Of a stretch of 64,000 nucleotides of DNA, positions 55,408-64,000 are shown piece by piece. The position numbers and the translations under genes were made by a program. Each line of letters starts with the position of its first letter. The first letter of the stretch is position 1. A model generated the notes under the pieces. It searched no databases. It saw only the letters and a program-made list of their open reading frames with translations, and had not been told where the DNA came from. The DNA is from Calothrix sp. NIES-4105 (GTDB lineage: Bacteria; Cyanobacteriota; Cyanobacteriia; Cyanobacteriales; Nostocaceae). The stretch covers positions 10,283,717-10,347,716 of the forward strand of contig NZ_AP018290.1 in the NCBI RefSeq assembly GCF_002368415.1, written 5' to 3'.

Positions 55408-56271
55408 CTACAATGTGCGTACTCTATAGGCGATTGCTTGACCTAGTTTAACTCTTTCAAAATCACTGTCTAGGTTGAGAGTTGTTTCACCTCCACCTAG
55501 GAATAAATACCCTTGGGGATGAATAATTTGTTTCATTTTATACAAAATATTTTTTTTGGTATTGATATCGAAGTAAATAAGGACGTTGCGGAGGAATAAG
55601 ATATCAACTTGTTGGAAGGGTAAGTCTGACCAAGAGTTGATTAGATTTATTTGATAAAAATCAACCATACTAGAGATTTCGCGGTCAATCTGCCATTCGT
55701 TACCGCTAGGTTGAAAGTATTTTTTTCGTAAGTTAGCTGGTAATCCTCGTTTGACTTCCAATGCGCTGTATATACCATTACGCGCGCGCGTTAATGCTTT
55801 ATGAGAAAAATCACTAGCAATAATTTGTAGGTTGGCTTTATTTAACGTGGGAAAATGCTCGCGGGTGAGCATTGCAATACTGTAAGCTTCTTGCCCACTG
55901 GAACACGCTGCACTCCAAATCTTAATTTTATCTGATTGGTACGACTGGCGCCGCTCGATTATTTCTGGTAAAATATGGTCTTTAAGAGCTTCAAAAGGAT
56001 AAATATCTCTAAAGAAAGTTGTTTCGTAGTTGACTAGATGTTCTATTGCTGCGATGTGAAGCTGTCCAAATTTTGAAACCTTGAGATGCTCAACAAAATT
56101 TGCTATCGTATCAAAACCAGCCTGCCTCACGAAGTTTGACAGGTGTAACTCGACTAAATATTCTTTACCCGCATCAAGAGTAACAGCCGAGTGTTGGCGA
56201 ACTAAATGGCGAAGGTAATCAAAATCTACGCTGCTGAGGCTCATTGTCTGCGAACTACAGACTTTAAACAT
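55408..56271 (-). CDS. cheR: Chemotaxis methyltransferase CheR
   Basis: 287 residues from ATG 56269-56271; a GTG seven codons upstream (56292) and an ATG at 56244 are alternatives. The N-terminal helical domain (about 1-80) is followed by the SAM fold: IWSAACSSGQEAYSIAM, IIASDFSHKAL and VDILFLRNVLIYFDI. It methylates glutamates of the receptor encoded two genes upstream. It is last in the minus-strand che operon cheA-cheW-mcp-cheB-cheR, 54 bp after cheB. Confidence 0.93.
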   Translation of the reverse strand: MFKVCSSQTMSLSSVDFDYLRHLVRQHSAVTLDAGKEYLVELHLSNFVRQAGFDTIANFVEHLKVSKFGQLHIAAIEHLVNYETTFFRDIYPFEALKDHILPEIIERRQSYQSDKIKIWSAACSSGQEAYSIAMLTREHFPTLNKANLQIIASDFSHKALTRARNGIYSALEVKRGLPANLRKKYFQPSGNEWQIDREISSMVDFYQINLINSWSDLPFQQVDILFLRNVLIYFDINTKKNILYKMKQIIHPQGYLFLGGGETTLNLDSDFERVKLGQAIAYRVRTL

Positions 56272-56324
56272 ATATTCACAATAACCCTTCACTAAAAATT
56301 AACAAAAGTTTAAAAAAGTTTGGT

Positions 56325-57449
56325 TCAATTATGAGCTACTAACCGTAAGATAGCACCTGCCATTTGGTTGATAGGCAAGATAGATTCAGCTAAGTTAGCA
56401 TTTGCGACAAACCCCGGCATCCCCCAGACGACGCTAGAATCTTGGTCTTGGGCAAAAATATGACCACCAGACGTGCGAATATGTTCGGCACCTTGCAGTC
56501 CGTCTTTTCCCATTCCTGTTAATACAACTCCTAAAGATTTTTTTCCGTAAACCTTTGCAACTGAACGGAACAAAACGTCAACAGCAGGACGACAAGAATT
56601 TTCTGGTGGTGCTTGATTAGTTATAATTTTTATAGTATTGTTATCGCGCTCAACAAGCAAATGAAAATCACCAGGTGCAATCCAAACCTGTCCAGGTTTT
56701 ACGGTTGTGCCAGAAACTGCTTCAGCAACAGGCAGAAGGCATTTTGAGTTCAAACGTTCTGCCATTAGTTTAGTAAACATTGCTGGCATATGTTGAACAA
56801 TTAATATAGCGGCGGGAAAATTTGCAGGGAAGTTAGTTAGAATTTCGGCTATCGCATTTGGTCCTCCTGTGGAAGCTCCGATAGCGACTATATCAATAGT
56901 ATTAGATGTAGAGACGTGATATATCACGTCTCGCTCAATGCGGTTTTGTTCAATGGCGCCTCGATCAATTGCTGAAAAATTATTGTTTGAGGATGAAGGT
57001 GTGTTAGTAGCACCAGACGCACTAGACGCGATATATCGCGTCTCTACATTGGCTAGGGCTTTGATTTTGGGTACTAATTCTTCTCGTATGTGTTGGTTTG
57101 CTGCTTCGATGCTATTAAGGTTACTTGGTTTTGTTGCGTAATCGTTGGCGCCTAGTAATAACGCATCTAAAGTGGTTGCGGCGCCTAGAACAGTTAAAGC
57201 ACTAAACATAATTACTGGTAGCTTTGGATACTGTTCTCGAATCGCCACTAGTGTCTCTAGACCGTTCATTTCAGGCATTTCAACGTCTAAGATAATTACA
57301 TCTGGATTGACTTGAGGAATTTTTAAAAGGGCTATTTTACCGCTAGCTGCAACTGCGGCAATCTCGATTTCAGGAACGGTAGATAATATCTTTGAAACCC
57401 GATTGCGAACGATGACGGCATCATCTACGATTAAAACACGAATTTTCAT
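56325..57449 (-). CDS. cheB: Chemotaxis response regulator protein-glutamate methylesterase CheB
   Basis: 374 residues. An N-terminal receiver (VLIVDDAVIVRNRV, acceptor Asp in VIILDVEMPEMNG) is joined by a long linker (about 130-185) to the methylesterase domain with catalytic Ser in GASTGGP, His in QHMP and Asp in GMGKDGL. The linker is Ser/Asn-rich and includes two in-frame GAGACG palindromes (56911-56932 and 57024-57043), translated as ERDVIYHVS and VETRYIAS. Its ATG touches the stop of the receptor gene (one shared base at 57449), so they are translationally coupled. Confidence 0.95.
   Translation of the reverse strand: MKIRVLIVDDAVIVRNRVSKILSTVPEIEIAAVAASGKIALLKIPQVNPDVIILDVEMPEMNGLETLVAIREQYPKLPVIMFSALTVLGAATTLDALLLGANDYATKPSNLNSIEAANQHIREELVPKIKALANVETRYIASSASGATNTPSSSNNNFSAIDRGAIEQNRIERDVIYHVSTSNTIDIVAIGASTGGPNAIAEILTNFPANFPAAILIVQHMPAMFTKLMAERLNSKCLLPVAEAVSGTTVKPGQVWIAPGDFHLLVERDNNTIKIITNQAPPENSCRPAVDVLFRSVAKVYGKKSLGVVLTGMGKDGLQGAEHIRTSGGHIFAQDQDSSVVWGMPGFVANANLAESILPINQMAGAILRLVAHN
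56911..57043. repeat. Two GAGACG-type palindromes inside the cheB linker
   Basis: Perfect palindromes with half-sites GAGACGTGATA (56911-56932) and AGACGCGATA (57024-57043) lie 90 bp apart in coding DNA. They belong to the same family as the intergenic palindromes at 14011, 17020 and 61396. Both keep the reading frame and lie in the region joining the receiver and esterase domains. Confidence 0.85.
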
Positions 57450-58666
57450 TAGTATTTAAATTTACTAACTATTTTCTGTAAATCTACTGCCATTCGTGAT
57501 AGTTCGTTAGCAGCTTGGGATGTATTTGTAGCACCTGTAGTAGTGTTTTGAGCATTTAACGCGACGACAGAGATATTTTTGGCAATGTCAGTGGTGCCTT
57601 TAGCTGCTTCAGAGACGTTACGGGCAATTTCATTTGTTGTGGCAGTTTGTTCTTCAACAGCACTAGCTATAGTATTTTGAATGTCATTAATTTGGTCAAT
57701 AATGCTACTAATCTCAGCTATTGCATCAACTGCACTTTTAGTATCGGTTTGAATTGTTTCGATACGCTGGCTAATATCGTCTGTTGCTTTAGCAGTTGCG
57801 CGCGCTAATTCTTTGACTTCACCCGCAACAACAGCAAAGCCTCGACCTGCATCACCCGCGCGGGCTGCTTCAATGGTAGCATTAAGAGCTAATAAATTCG
57901 TTTGCTGGGCGATTGAGGTAATAACTTTAATTACTTTGCCAATTTCTATACTACTATTACCGAGTTTGGTAATTGTGGCGTTAGTATCATCGGCAGTTTT
58001 TACGGCATTTGTCGCAACTTGGGCGCCAGATGCAGCATTTTTAGCAATTTCGCGGATGCTAGCGTTCATTTCTTCGACTGCAGTAGCTACTATTATTGCA
58101 TTTTGACTAACTTGTTCGGCAGAAGCACTTGCACTCGTTGCTTGTTCAGCTGTTTGAGTAGCGTTCTTTGTTAGTTCTTGACTTACAGTAGTAAATTCTT
58201 CAGAAGATGATGCTACAGTAGTTGCAACTTCGGTAATTTGCTCGATTGAAGTACGCAGGTTAGTTATCATTGTATTAATATTTGTCGTTAATGCCTGAAA
58301 TTCACCAGCATTTTCAACTTCGATTTGATTGGATAAGTCACCTTGCGATACTACGAGCATTGTTTGGGCAATACTACGAAATTGATCGCTTAATTTAGAA
58401 GACATGTAATTAATACTGTCGATTATTTCTTTCCAACATCCAGCAGCATTATCTATTGTTACTTGTGAGTCTAGCTTACCTTCAATTCCAACTTCGCGCG
58501 TCATTCGGATGACTTCGGAGGCAAAATGCCCGTTAGAAGCTGCTAATTCGTTAAAAGCTTGATGCACTTCGGCTTGTTCTGAGTCTTCAACTGGTAAACG
58601 ATGAGTAAAATCTCCTTCTTTCAATGCTTTTAGTGCTGTTAGAATTGGTTGTAGTTGATTGTTCAT
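57449..58666 (-). CDS. Soluble methyl-accepting chemotaxis protein with HAMP modules
   Basis: 405 residues, no transmembrane helix. Residues 1 to about 140 hold two HAMP-type units ([15 protein letters not shown], then [14 protein letters not shown]) with the linking [13 protein letters not shown] and [14 protein letters not shown] parts seen in the giant kinase. The signalling domain (about 170-400) has the hairpin tip [20 protein letters not shown] and potential methylation Glu/Gln sites. It would sense a cytoplasmic signal and control CheA through CheW. The start overlaps the cheW end by about 80 bp. It lacks a CheR-binding pentapeptide tail. Confidence 0.92.
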   Translation of the reverse strand: MNNQLQPILTALKALKEGDFTHRLPVEDSEQAEVHQAFNELAASNGHFASEVIRMTREVGIEGKLDSQVTIDNAAGCWKEIIDSINYMSSKLSDQFRSIAQTMLVVSQGDLSNQIEVENAGEFQALTTNINTMITNLRTSIEQITEVATTVASSSEEFTTVSQELTKNATQTAEQATSASASAEQVSQNAIIVATAVEEMNASIREIAKNAASGAQVATNAVKTADDTNATITKLGNSSIEIGKVIKVITSIAQQTNLLALNATIEAARAGDAGRGFAVVAGEVKELARATAKATDDISQRIETIQTDTKSAVDAIAEISSIIDQINDIQNTIASAVEEQTATTNEIARNVSEAAKGTTDIAKNISVVALNAQNTTTGATNTSQAANELSRMAVDLQKIVSKFKY

Positions 58667-59099
58667 AATAGGTGGGGGTCAGAAGTTTATCGATATCGAG
58701 AATTAATAAAAACTTGTCTTGTAATTTGTAGGCGCCATGCAGTATAGAGCGCATTTTACCTTTTAAAGTTGCGGGAGGTGGTTCAAATTCACTTTCTGTG
58801 ACTTCAACAACGTCTCCAACTTCATCTACTATTAAGCCGACAAGTTCTAAATTATTATTTAAAATAATATTGTATTTGCTCTCTAAATTTAAATTATTTG
58901 TATAGTTTTTCATTTCTAACCGGGATTTTATATCTATAACAGTTACTATTTTGCCGCGTAAGTTAATTAAGCCTAAAATATCGATTGGTGCCAGTGGTAC
59001 AGGGGTTATTTGTGTCAAATCGATTACTTCTTGCACTTGTAAAACGTCGATACCAAAATAAATTTTATTTATAAAAAAAGTACAATATTGTCTAGTCAT
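58587..59099 (-). CDS. cheW: Chemotaxis coupling protein CheW
   Basis: 170 residues. The CheW/SH3-like double barrel is recognised by [40 protein letters not shown] and [14 protein letters not shown]. It links the receptor to the CheA kinase. About 25 residues after the domain ([11 protein letters not shown] onward) overlap the receptor gene in another frame. It lies 5 bp downstream of cheA. Confidence 0.93.
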   Translation of the reverse strand: MTRQYCTFFINKIYFGIDVLQVQEVIDLTQITPVPLAPIDILGLINLRGKIVTVIDIKSRLEMKNYTNNLNLESKYNIILNNNLELVGLIVDEVGDVVEVTESEFEPPPATLKGKMRSILHGAYKLQDKFLLILDIDKLLTPTYYEQSTTTNSNSTKSIERRRFYSSFTS

Positions 59100-59104
59100 A
59101 TTGT

Positions 59105-61210
59105 TTATTTAATTAAATAAGGGTTAGCAATATTAATAATCTTTTCTACATCAAGAATTTCAATAATTTGATTTTGAATGTTAGCAAGCATTTTCACACC
59201 TGGACGGGTAGAAGCTCCTTGAATTTTCATAGGCTCTTCTACAATGTCTATAATTAAGTTGACTATTAAACCGTAGTTACGATGATTAAGAGTGACAATT
59301 ACAACTTGAATTATGTCTGATAATATTTGGGGAGTGCCTAAAAAAACTTCATTTAAGTCTATTAAAGGTATAATTTCATTGTTATATTGTACGACCTTTT
59401 GGTTGCCAATAATTTTAATGACTTGGCTGTCAAATTCTTCAAGACGGCTAGCAAGTGTAATAAAAATGCCCATACGCGCGTTTTGAACTCCTTCAAACAA
59501 GAGTATCATTTCGCGCTCCTCACTTGTGTTTATAAGTGTAGTGCTGAGTGAGTTGGTTTGAGTTGTGACACCTGCTGTGAGAGCGAATGCATTTGCATCT
59601 ATGATTAAAGCTATTTTACCATCACCAAGAATAGTGGCGCCTGTGAATATAGAAACATTTTTGAGTTGTTTTCCCAAAGGTTTAACTACAATATCCTCAG
59701 TGTCTTCGATTGAGTCTACAATTAAACCAAAGTGATATCCATCAATCTTGATAACTACTATATATATAGTTTCTATATCTTCTATATTTTCTAGTACGGA
59801 TAATGGTACTTCCTCAAATCCAAGAACTTTGTTGAGGTAAACTAAAGGTAAGATATTTCCACGCAAACGCAAGACTGGAATATCGTAGAGTATGTCCATT
59901 CGTTCGCTAATATCATTACCCTCAAGCCTAACGAGTTCTTGGACATTAGTTTGGGGAATGGTAAAATATTGCCCATTGCTGGTAATTATTAAGGCGCTAA
60001 TAATTGCTAGGGTTAGGGGAATCTTTAACTTAAATACTGTTCCTTGTCCTGGCTGACTGTAAACTTGTACTGTACCATTTACCCGCTCGATATTCGTCTT
60101 GACTACATCCATTCCAACACCTCTACCAGAAAGGTTGGTAACTTGGGTTGATGTAGATAAACCGGGTAAGAAAATTAAATTCAGAATTTCAGCTTCAGTG
60201 AAGGTCTGCGCTTGTAATGAAGTAATTAAACGTAATTCTAATGCTTTTGTTTTGACACGCTCTGCTTCGATTCCCTTACCATCATCGCTGATTTCAATAT
60301 TGACTTTACCACAAGAGTGAAACGCACGCACGCACAACTTTCCTTCTATTGGTTTACCAAGTTTGGTGCGTACTTCTGGTGTTTCTATACCGTGGTCGAT
60401 ACAGTTACGGACTATATGTAGAATTGGGTCTTTGATAAACTCAATTATATTACGGTCGAGTTCAGTGTCGGCGCCTATAACTTTTAGATGCACCCTTTTT
60501 CCGGAAGCAACTTCGATATCACGTACAGCGCGCGGAAGCTTTTGCAATATTGCGTTTATTGGTTGCAACCGAGTTTTCATAACTACAAATTGCAATTCTG
60601 ATGAAATTAAATCTAAGTTTTGGCTAATTTTAGTAAAAGCAGTATCATCTAAACTATTTGCCAGTTGCAACACTTGGTTGCGTGATAGTATTAACTCACC
60701 CACTAAATTCATGATTTTATCGAGTACATCTACATCGACTCGAATTGTTTCTGAAGTGATATAAGTAGAATCGGTAGCTAGAGTGGTAGATAGGGGAGTA
60801 GACGCGGGAACTTTACTTGGGGAAGTAGAATGGAATGAATTTAATTTCTGAATCAAATTTGAGTAATCTTCGTTTCCTTCGCTGTCATTAGCTTCGATAA
60901 AAGTAAGGATTTTACGAATACTGTCAATTGTTTGAAGTAGAGTAGTAGCAATTTCTGTATTTACCGTTAAATCACCCGCACGTAATTTGTTGAGTAAACT
61001 TTCACCAGCATGAGCAAGTCCCTCCAGCTTGGAAAATGCCAAAAAGCCGCAGTTACCCTTTAACGTATGTAAACACCGATAAACCCGAGACAATGCATCA
61101 ACTGACACCAATGTTTTTTCTAAATCTACTATGTCGTTTTCTATCTGATTAAGATTTTCATAACTTTCTGCCAAAAAGGCTTTGATGTCATCACTATCTA
61201 TATGCTCCAT
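59105..61210 (-). CDS. cheA: Chemotaxis histidine kinase CheA with two CheW-like domains
   Basis: 701 residues. An N-terminal Hpt domain has the phosphorylated His48 in CLHTLKGN. The dimerisation domain follows near 160-220, then the ATPase domain with HIVRNCIDHGIE (N box), ISDDGKGIE (G1) and SGRGVGMDVV. A CheW-like regulatory domain (about 390-530) is followed by a second, more diverged one (about 560-700). There is no C-terminal receiver, unlike the PilL/Hmp-type CheA of cyanobacterial pilus systems. It is first in the minus-strand operon and is divergent from cheY. Confidence 0.95.
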   Translation of the reverse strand: MEHIDSDDIKAFLAESYENLNQIENDIVDLEKTLVSVDALSRVYRCLHTLKGNCGFLAFSKLEGLAHAGESLLNKLRAGDLTVNTEIATTLLQTIDSIRKILTFIEANDSEGNEDYSNLIQKLNSFHSTSPSKVPASTPLSTTLATDSTYITSETIRVDVDVLDKIMNLVGELILSRNQVLQLANSLDDTAFTKISQNLDLISSELQFVVMKTRLQPINAILQKLPRAVRDIEVASGKRVHLKVIGADTELDRNIIEFIKDPILHIVRNCIDHGIETPEVRTKLGKPIEGKLCVRAFHSCGKVNIEISDDGKGIEAERVKTKALELRLITSLQAQTFTEAEILNLIFLPGLSTSTQVTNLSGRGVGMDVVKTNIERVNGTVQVYSQPGQGTVFKLKIPLTLAIISALIITSNGQYFTIPQTNVQELVRLEGNDISERMDILYDIPVLRLRGNILPLVYLNKVLGFEEVPLSVLENIEDIETIYIVVIKIDGYHFGLIVDSIEDTEDIVVKPLGKQLKNVSIFTGATILGDGKIALIIDANAFALTAGVTTQTNSLSTTLINTSEEREMILLFEGVQNARMGIFITLASRLEEFDSQVIKIIGNQKVVQYNNEIIPLIDLNEVFLGTPQILSDIIQVVIVTLNHRNYGLIVNLIIDIVEEPMKIQGASTRPGVKMLANIQNQIIEILDVEKIINIANPYLIK

Positions 61211-61334
61211 GCAATTTAATTTTTTAATCCAAGTAATGAAATATTTTACGCTGAAAATAGTGAAACTAGTAGATTTTTAAAGTATATCTTCAGGAATATA
61301 TAACTTTATTTCTTTAGATAGAAGTGTATTTTTG

Positions 61335-61423
61335 TAGCATAGGCCTCTTGCCTGTGCAGTCAAGCAATATGCTATGAGCGTGTAAAATATTTAATGTAGA
61401 AACGTTATATATAACGTCTGTAC
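61335..61423. repeat. Two palindromic repeats in the divergent cheA-cheY region
   Basis: A CATAGGC...GCCTGTG-type hairpin with a GTAGCA/GCAG flank lies at 61335-61359, and an imperfect GTAGAAACGTTATA palindrome at 61396-61423 ends two bases before an ATG at 61425. The second belongs to the GAGACG family. Its place next to the cheY start could influence initiation. Confidence 0.75.
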
Positions 61424-61448
61424 AATGTTTGATTATAATGCAATAAAC

Positions 61449-61808
61449 ATGACATCAATCCTGATTGTTGACGATGCCGCCTTTGCTCGTAGGATGCTTC
61501 GTAAAATTCTTCAAGCTGATGGCTATGAGATACTCGAAGCTGGTAATGGTCGGGAAGGTTTAGAAATGGTACGCGCGCATACTCCAGATTGCGTGTTGAC
61601 TGATATATTAATGCCAGATATTGATGGATTTGGATTTATCGAGATGTTACGAGCAGAAAATTTTCATATCCCTACTATTATCATTTCCGCTGATATTCAA
61701 GATGCTTCGCGCGCTCGTGGTATTGAACTAGGCGCCGCAGGTTTTATTAATAAACCAGCGAAAGAGGCTGAAGTCCTTACGGCTTTACGCAATATTTTTA
61801 AGGATTAA
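61449..61808 (+). CDS. cheY: CheY-type single-domain response regulator
   Basis: 119 residues from ATG 61449 (MTSILIVDDAAF); an ATG eight codons upstream (61425) is the alternative. A lone receiver domain: acidic pair DD at 8-9, acceptor Asp in CVLTDILMPDIDG, Thr/Ser in IIISADIQ and Lys in INKPAKE. It is the probable output regulator phosphorylated by CheA. It is followed after 9 bp by a CheC-type phosphatase gene, so the pair is co-transcribed. Confidence 0.93.
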   Translation: MTSILIVDDAAFARRMLRKILQADGYEILEAGNGREGLEMVRAHTPDCVLTDILMPDIDGFGFIEMLRAENFHIPTIIISADIQDASRARGIELGAAGFINKPAKEAEVLTALRNIFKD

Positions 61809-61817
61809 AAGTGTGAT

Positions 61818-62438
61818 ATGATACAAAAAATTACGCCATCACATTTGGACGCATTGCAGGAATTAATAAATATTGGTGTAGGTCGAGCTGCTAGTATGCT
61901 CAACCAGATGGTAGATGCTCGGATTATCTTAGAAATTCCTGTTGTTAGTGTAATGACTTTGGTTCAGCTACAATCAGAACTAGAAAAAAGATTTGATAGT
62001 GGTTCGTTTGCAGCAGTTAGACTAAATTTTACAGGTTCATTTTCGGGAAAAGCGAATTTAGTATTTCCAACAGAGAGTGCGGCAACGTTAGTTAGCTTAC
62101 TTACAGGAGAAGAAATAGATAGCCCAGATTTAGACTCAGTAAAAATTGGTACATTAAGCGAAGTAGGTAATATCGTAATTAATGGAATTATGGGGTCGAT
62201 TAGTAATGTATTAAACCAACACCTTAATTATGCTATACCAATTTATATGGAGGATTCAATCAATCATATATTATCGTTAGATAATACAACTGAGCAAACA
62301 GTTTTTTTGCTGGCACAAGCGCGCTTTGCGATTGAAACTTTAGAAGTTATGGGAGAAATAGTTCTGATTTTTGAAATGGATTCATTTGGTACGCTCATTA
62401 AAGTTATTGACCAACAACTTGAACTTTCTCCTTCTTAA
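61818..62438 (+). CDS. cheC: CheC-type CheY-P phosphatase
   Basis: 206 residues. Two CheC active-site motifs are present: LQELINIGVGRAASMLNQM near residue 13 (Glu and Asn) and LSEVGNIVINGIMGSI near 118 (Glu and Asn). CheC/CheX/FliY proteins dephosphorylate CheY and help adaptation. It is coupled to cheY by a 9-bp gap. This class is unusual for cyanobacteria compared with B. subtilis-like systems. A hybrid kinase gene follows 38 bp later. Confidence 0.9.
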   Translation: MIQKITPSHLDALQELINIGVGRAASMLNQMVDARIILEIPVVSVMTLVQLQSELEKRFDSGSFAAVRLNFTGSFSGKANLVFPTESAATLVSLLTGEEIDSPDLDSVKIGTLSEVGNIVINGIMGSISNVLNQHLNYAIPIYMEDSINHILSLDNTTEQTVFLLAQARFAIETLEVMGEIVLIFEMDSFGTLIKVIDQQLELSPS

Positions 62439-62476
62439 CATGTAGTTATTATAATAATAGGGCGTATACCTAAATA

Positions 62477-64000
62477 ATGCTAGAAATAATCAACGAAGCG
62501 CAGGATAAATTTAGTCATTTTGATCTTATACCGTTGGGCTTATGTATATTCAAGTCTGACTACATAGTCATATACTGGAATAGTTGTTTAGAAGAATGGA
62601 CAAAGATTCCGCGCGAGTTGATTTTAGGTACTTCGCTTACAGAGAGATTTCCGCATTTAAATCAACCGCAGTATGCAAGTCGGTTGCAACAAATATTTAA
62701 TGGTGGGCCACCAGCAATTTTTTCTTCACAATTACATAAATATACGATTCCGGCGCCGAGTACACAAGGTAAAAATCGTATCCAACACACAACCGTAACA
62801 TCGCTGTCTGGGATTGATGGAGAAAACAGTTGTGCGTTAATGTCAATACAAGACGTTACAGATTTAACACATCGTCTTCACCAATATCGAACAATGCGCG
62901 ACCTTGCGTTAGCAGAAGCAATAGAACGTAAATTAGCGCAAGAATCAGCAGAAGCAGCAAACCGAATAAAAGATGAGTTTTTAGCAATTTTATCACACGA
63001 ACTTCGTACACCGCTTAACCCAATATTGGGATGGTCAAAATTACTCAAAACTGGCAATTTAGATCAAAAAAGTAAGAATTTGGCAATTGAAACCATCGAA
63101 CGCAATGCAAAACTGCAAGTGCAACTAATTGATGATTTACTTGACGTGTCGCGAATACTGCGAGGTAAACTTAAGTTAGATTTTGCACCTGTTGACTTGG
63201 CTTATGTTGTTCGGGCAGCGTTAGAAACAGTACGGTTAGCAGCAGAAGCAAAATCAATGCAGCTAACTACTGAAATTAATCCGAATATAGGTAAAGTCTT
63301 GGGTGATATCAACCGTTTACAACAAATCGTTACCAATTTACTGACAAATGCGGTTAAATTTACACCTACAGGTGGTCAAGTTACAATTAGCGTAAAACAA
63401 ATTGACGAGCAGGTACAGTTACAGGTTACAGATACGGGAAAAGGAATTAAACCAGAATTTTTACCATATATATTTGAGTATTTCCGTCAAGCAGATAGCG
63501 GAACTACTAGAAAATTTGGTGGGTTGGGATTAGGTTTGGCAATTTCGCGTCATTTAGTCGAATTGCACGGTGGTACAATTATGGCAGAAAGTTGTGGTGA
63601 AGGACTTGGAGCAACTTTCACTTGTTGTTTTCCAGTTGTAGCAGTGACAGTGCCACAAATAAAACAAGAATTAAACGAAGTTACATCATTAGCTGGAATC
63701 AACTTGTTAGCAATCGATGATGAACCTGATAATTTAGAATTAATATCGTTTGTTTTAGAACAATATGGCGCCACGGTAACAACAGTTAACTCAGGTGCTG
63801 CTGCGCTCGAAACAATTCAATCTTCGCAACCAGATGTAGTAATAAGCGATATTGGAATGCCAGTAATGGATGGTTATGAATTAATCCGTCAAATCCGCGC
63901 GTTACCAGAGTATCAAAATAAATCAATTCCAGCAATTGCACTTACAGCCTACGGTACCGATACAGACCATCAGAAAATTCTTGAAGCTGGTTATAAATAT
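62477..64000 (+). CDS. Hybrid histidine kinase (PAS-HisKA-HATPase-receiver), cut by window end
   Basis: 508 codons open to the last base, so the C-terminus is missing. Residues 1 to about 130 form a PAS-like sensor (LGLCIFKSDYIVIYWN). The HisKA box [15 protein letters not shown] lies near 170, N box TNLLTNAVKF and G boxes DTGKGI and GGLGLGLAIS follow to about 370. A receiver starts near 410 (LLAIDDEPDN; acceptor Asp in VVISDIGMPVMDG). No transmembrane helix is present. The ATG at 62477 has no strong ribosome site. It lies 38 bp after cheC and may feed the same pathway. Confidence 0.92.
   Translation, partial: MLEIINEAQDKFSHFDLIPLGLCIFKSDYIVIYWNSCLEEWTKIPRELILGTSLTERFPHLNQPQYASRLQQIFNGGPPAIFSSQLHKYTIPAPSTQGKNRIQHTTVTSLSGIDGENSCALMSIQDVTDLTHRLHQYRTMRDLALAEAIERKLAQESAEAANRIKDEFLAILSHELRTPLNPILGWSKLLKTGNLDQKSKNLAIETIERNAKLQVQLIDDLLDVSRILRGKLKLDFAPVDLAYVVRAALETVRLAAEAKSMQLTTEINPNIGKVLGDINRLQQIVTNLLTNAVKFTPTGGQVTISVKQIDEQVQLQVTDTGKGIKPEFLPYIFEYFRQADSGTTRKFGGLGLGLAISRHLVELHGGTIMAESCGEGLGATFTCCFPVVAVTVPQIKQELNEVTSLAGINLLAIDDEPDNLELISFVLEQYGATVTTVNSGAAALETIQSSQPDVVISDIGMPVMDGYELIRQIRALPEYQNKSIPAIALTAYGTDTDHQKILEAGYKY

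Noticed and set aside
1-64000. Ribosomal RNA, tmRNA, prophage or plasmid origin
   Set aside because: None of their sequence hallmarks was seen; the only structural RNA gene found is tRNA-Leu.

Overview
The window looks like chromosomal DNA of a filamentous, probably heterocyst-forming (Nostocales-like) cyanobacterium. The evidence is photosystem II psbX, Ycf66, a cyanobacterial AbrB regulator, the plastid-type cytochrome c assembly protein CcsA, a Ycf21-like chorismate lyase, a complete acyl-lipid desaturase set, many chemosensory genes and a heavy load of short dispersed repeats. The DNA is AT-rich. The usual cyanobacterial octamer GCGATCGC was not seen, whereas the palindrome GGCGCC occurs about 90 times by eye. 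Genus is inference; no rRNA is present.

Layout. 1-6.9 kb: restriction-endonuclease-like gene, GH57 branching-enzyme-like gene, thioredoxin-like gene, pyrH-frr, an FAD reductase and an AbrB regulator, then 1.25 kb without a clear gene. 8-18.7 kb: sdhB, two tandem lipoproteins, ycf66, psbX, yggT, accC, tRNA-Leu(GAG), chorismate lyase, a DUF3352 protein, ccsA and a KGK protein. 18.8-21.3 kb: tilS and a methylmalonate-semialdehyde-type dehydrogenase. 21.6-30.5 kb: a signalling block of a 1946-residue poly-HAMP hybrid kinase, CheR, CheB and an AAA ATPase. 30.6-38.1 kb: phosphatase-like protein, DRB0094-type RNA ligase, MgtC, a two-domain M16 peptidase, a RelE/Phd pair and a secreted CpcT/CpeT-like protein. 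38.4-40.9 kb: an IS607-type element (tnpA, tnpB) sitting inside a Panacea-domain gene. 41-45.9 kb: SGNH hydrolase, a PvuII-type N4-cytosine methyltransferase, another methyltransferase, a five-unit palindromic repeat array and a haem-oxygenase-like iron enzyme. 46.3-52.5 kb: a methionine gamma-lyase-like PLP enzyme and desC-desA-desD-desB. 52.5-55 kb: DUF3592, a ProA paralogue lacking the catalytic cysteine and a zinc-ribbon membrane protein. 55.4-64 kb: cheA-cheW-mcp-cheB-cheR on the minus strand, divergent from cheY-cheC-hybrid kinase, the last cut by the window edge.

How the genes work together. The four desaturases can introduce double bonds at delta-9, delta-12, delta-6 and omega-3 of membrane acyl chains, which predicts C18:4 lipids. 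The 55-64 kb genes form a full adaptive chemosensory pathway with a soluble receptor. Its receptor carries the same HAMP-type module that is amplified about eleven-fold in the giant kinase at 24.6-30.4 kb, so both systems share a sensory architecture. Metabolic genes (accC, sdhB, pyrH, tilS) are ordinary housekeeping.

The best candidates for a second look are the IS607 insertion splitting the Panacea gene, the GGCGCC over-representation with an orphan methyltransferase nearby, palindromic repeats carried in frame inside cheB, the Cys-less ProA paralogue, the CpcT/CpeT domain fused to a sorting-type tail, and the poly-HAMP kinase. No CRISPR array, prophage or large unknown gene system was found.
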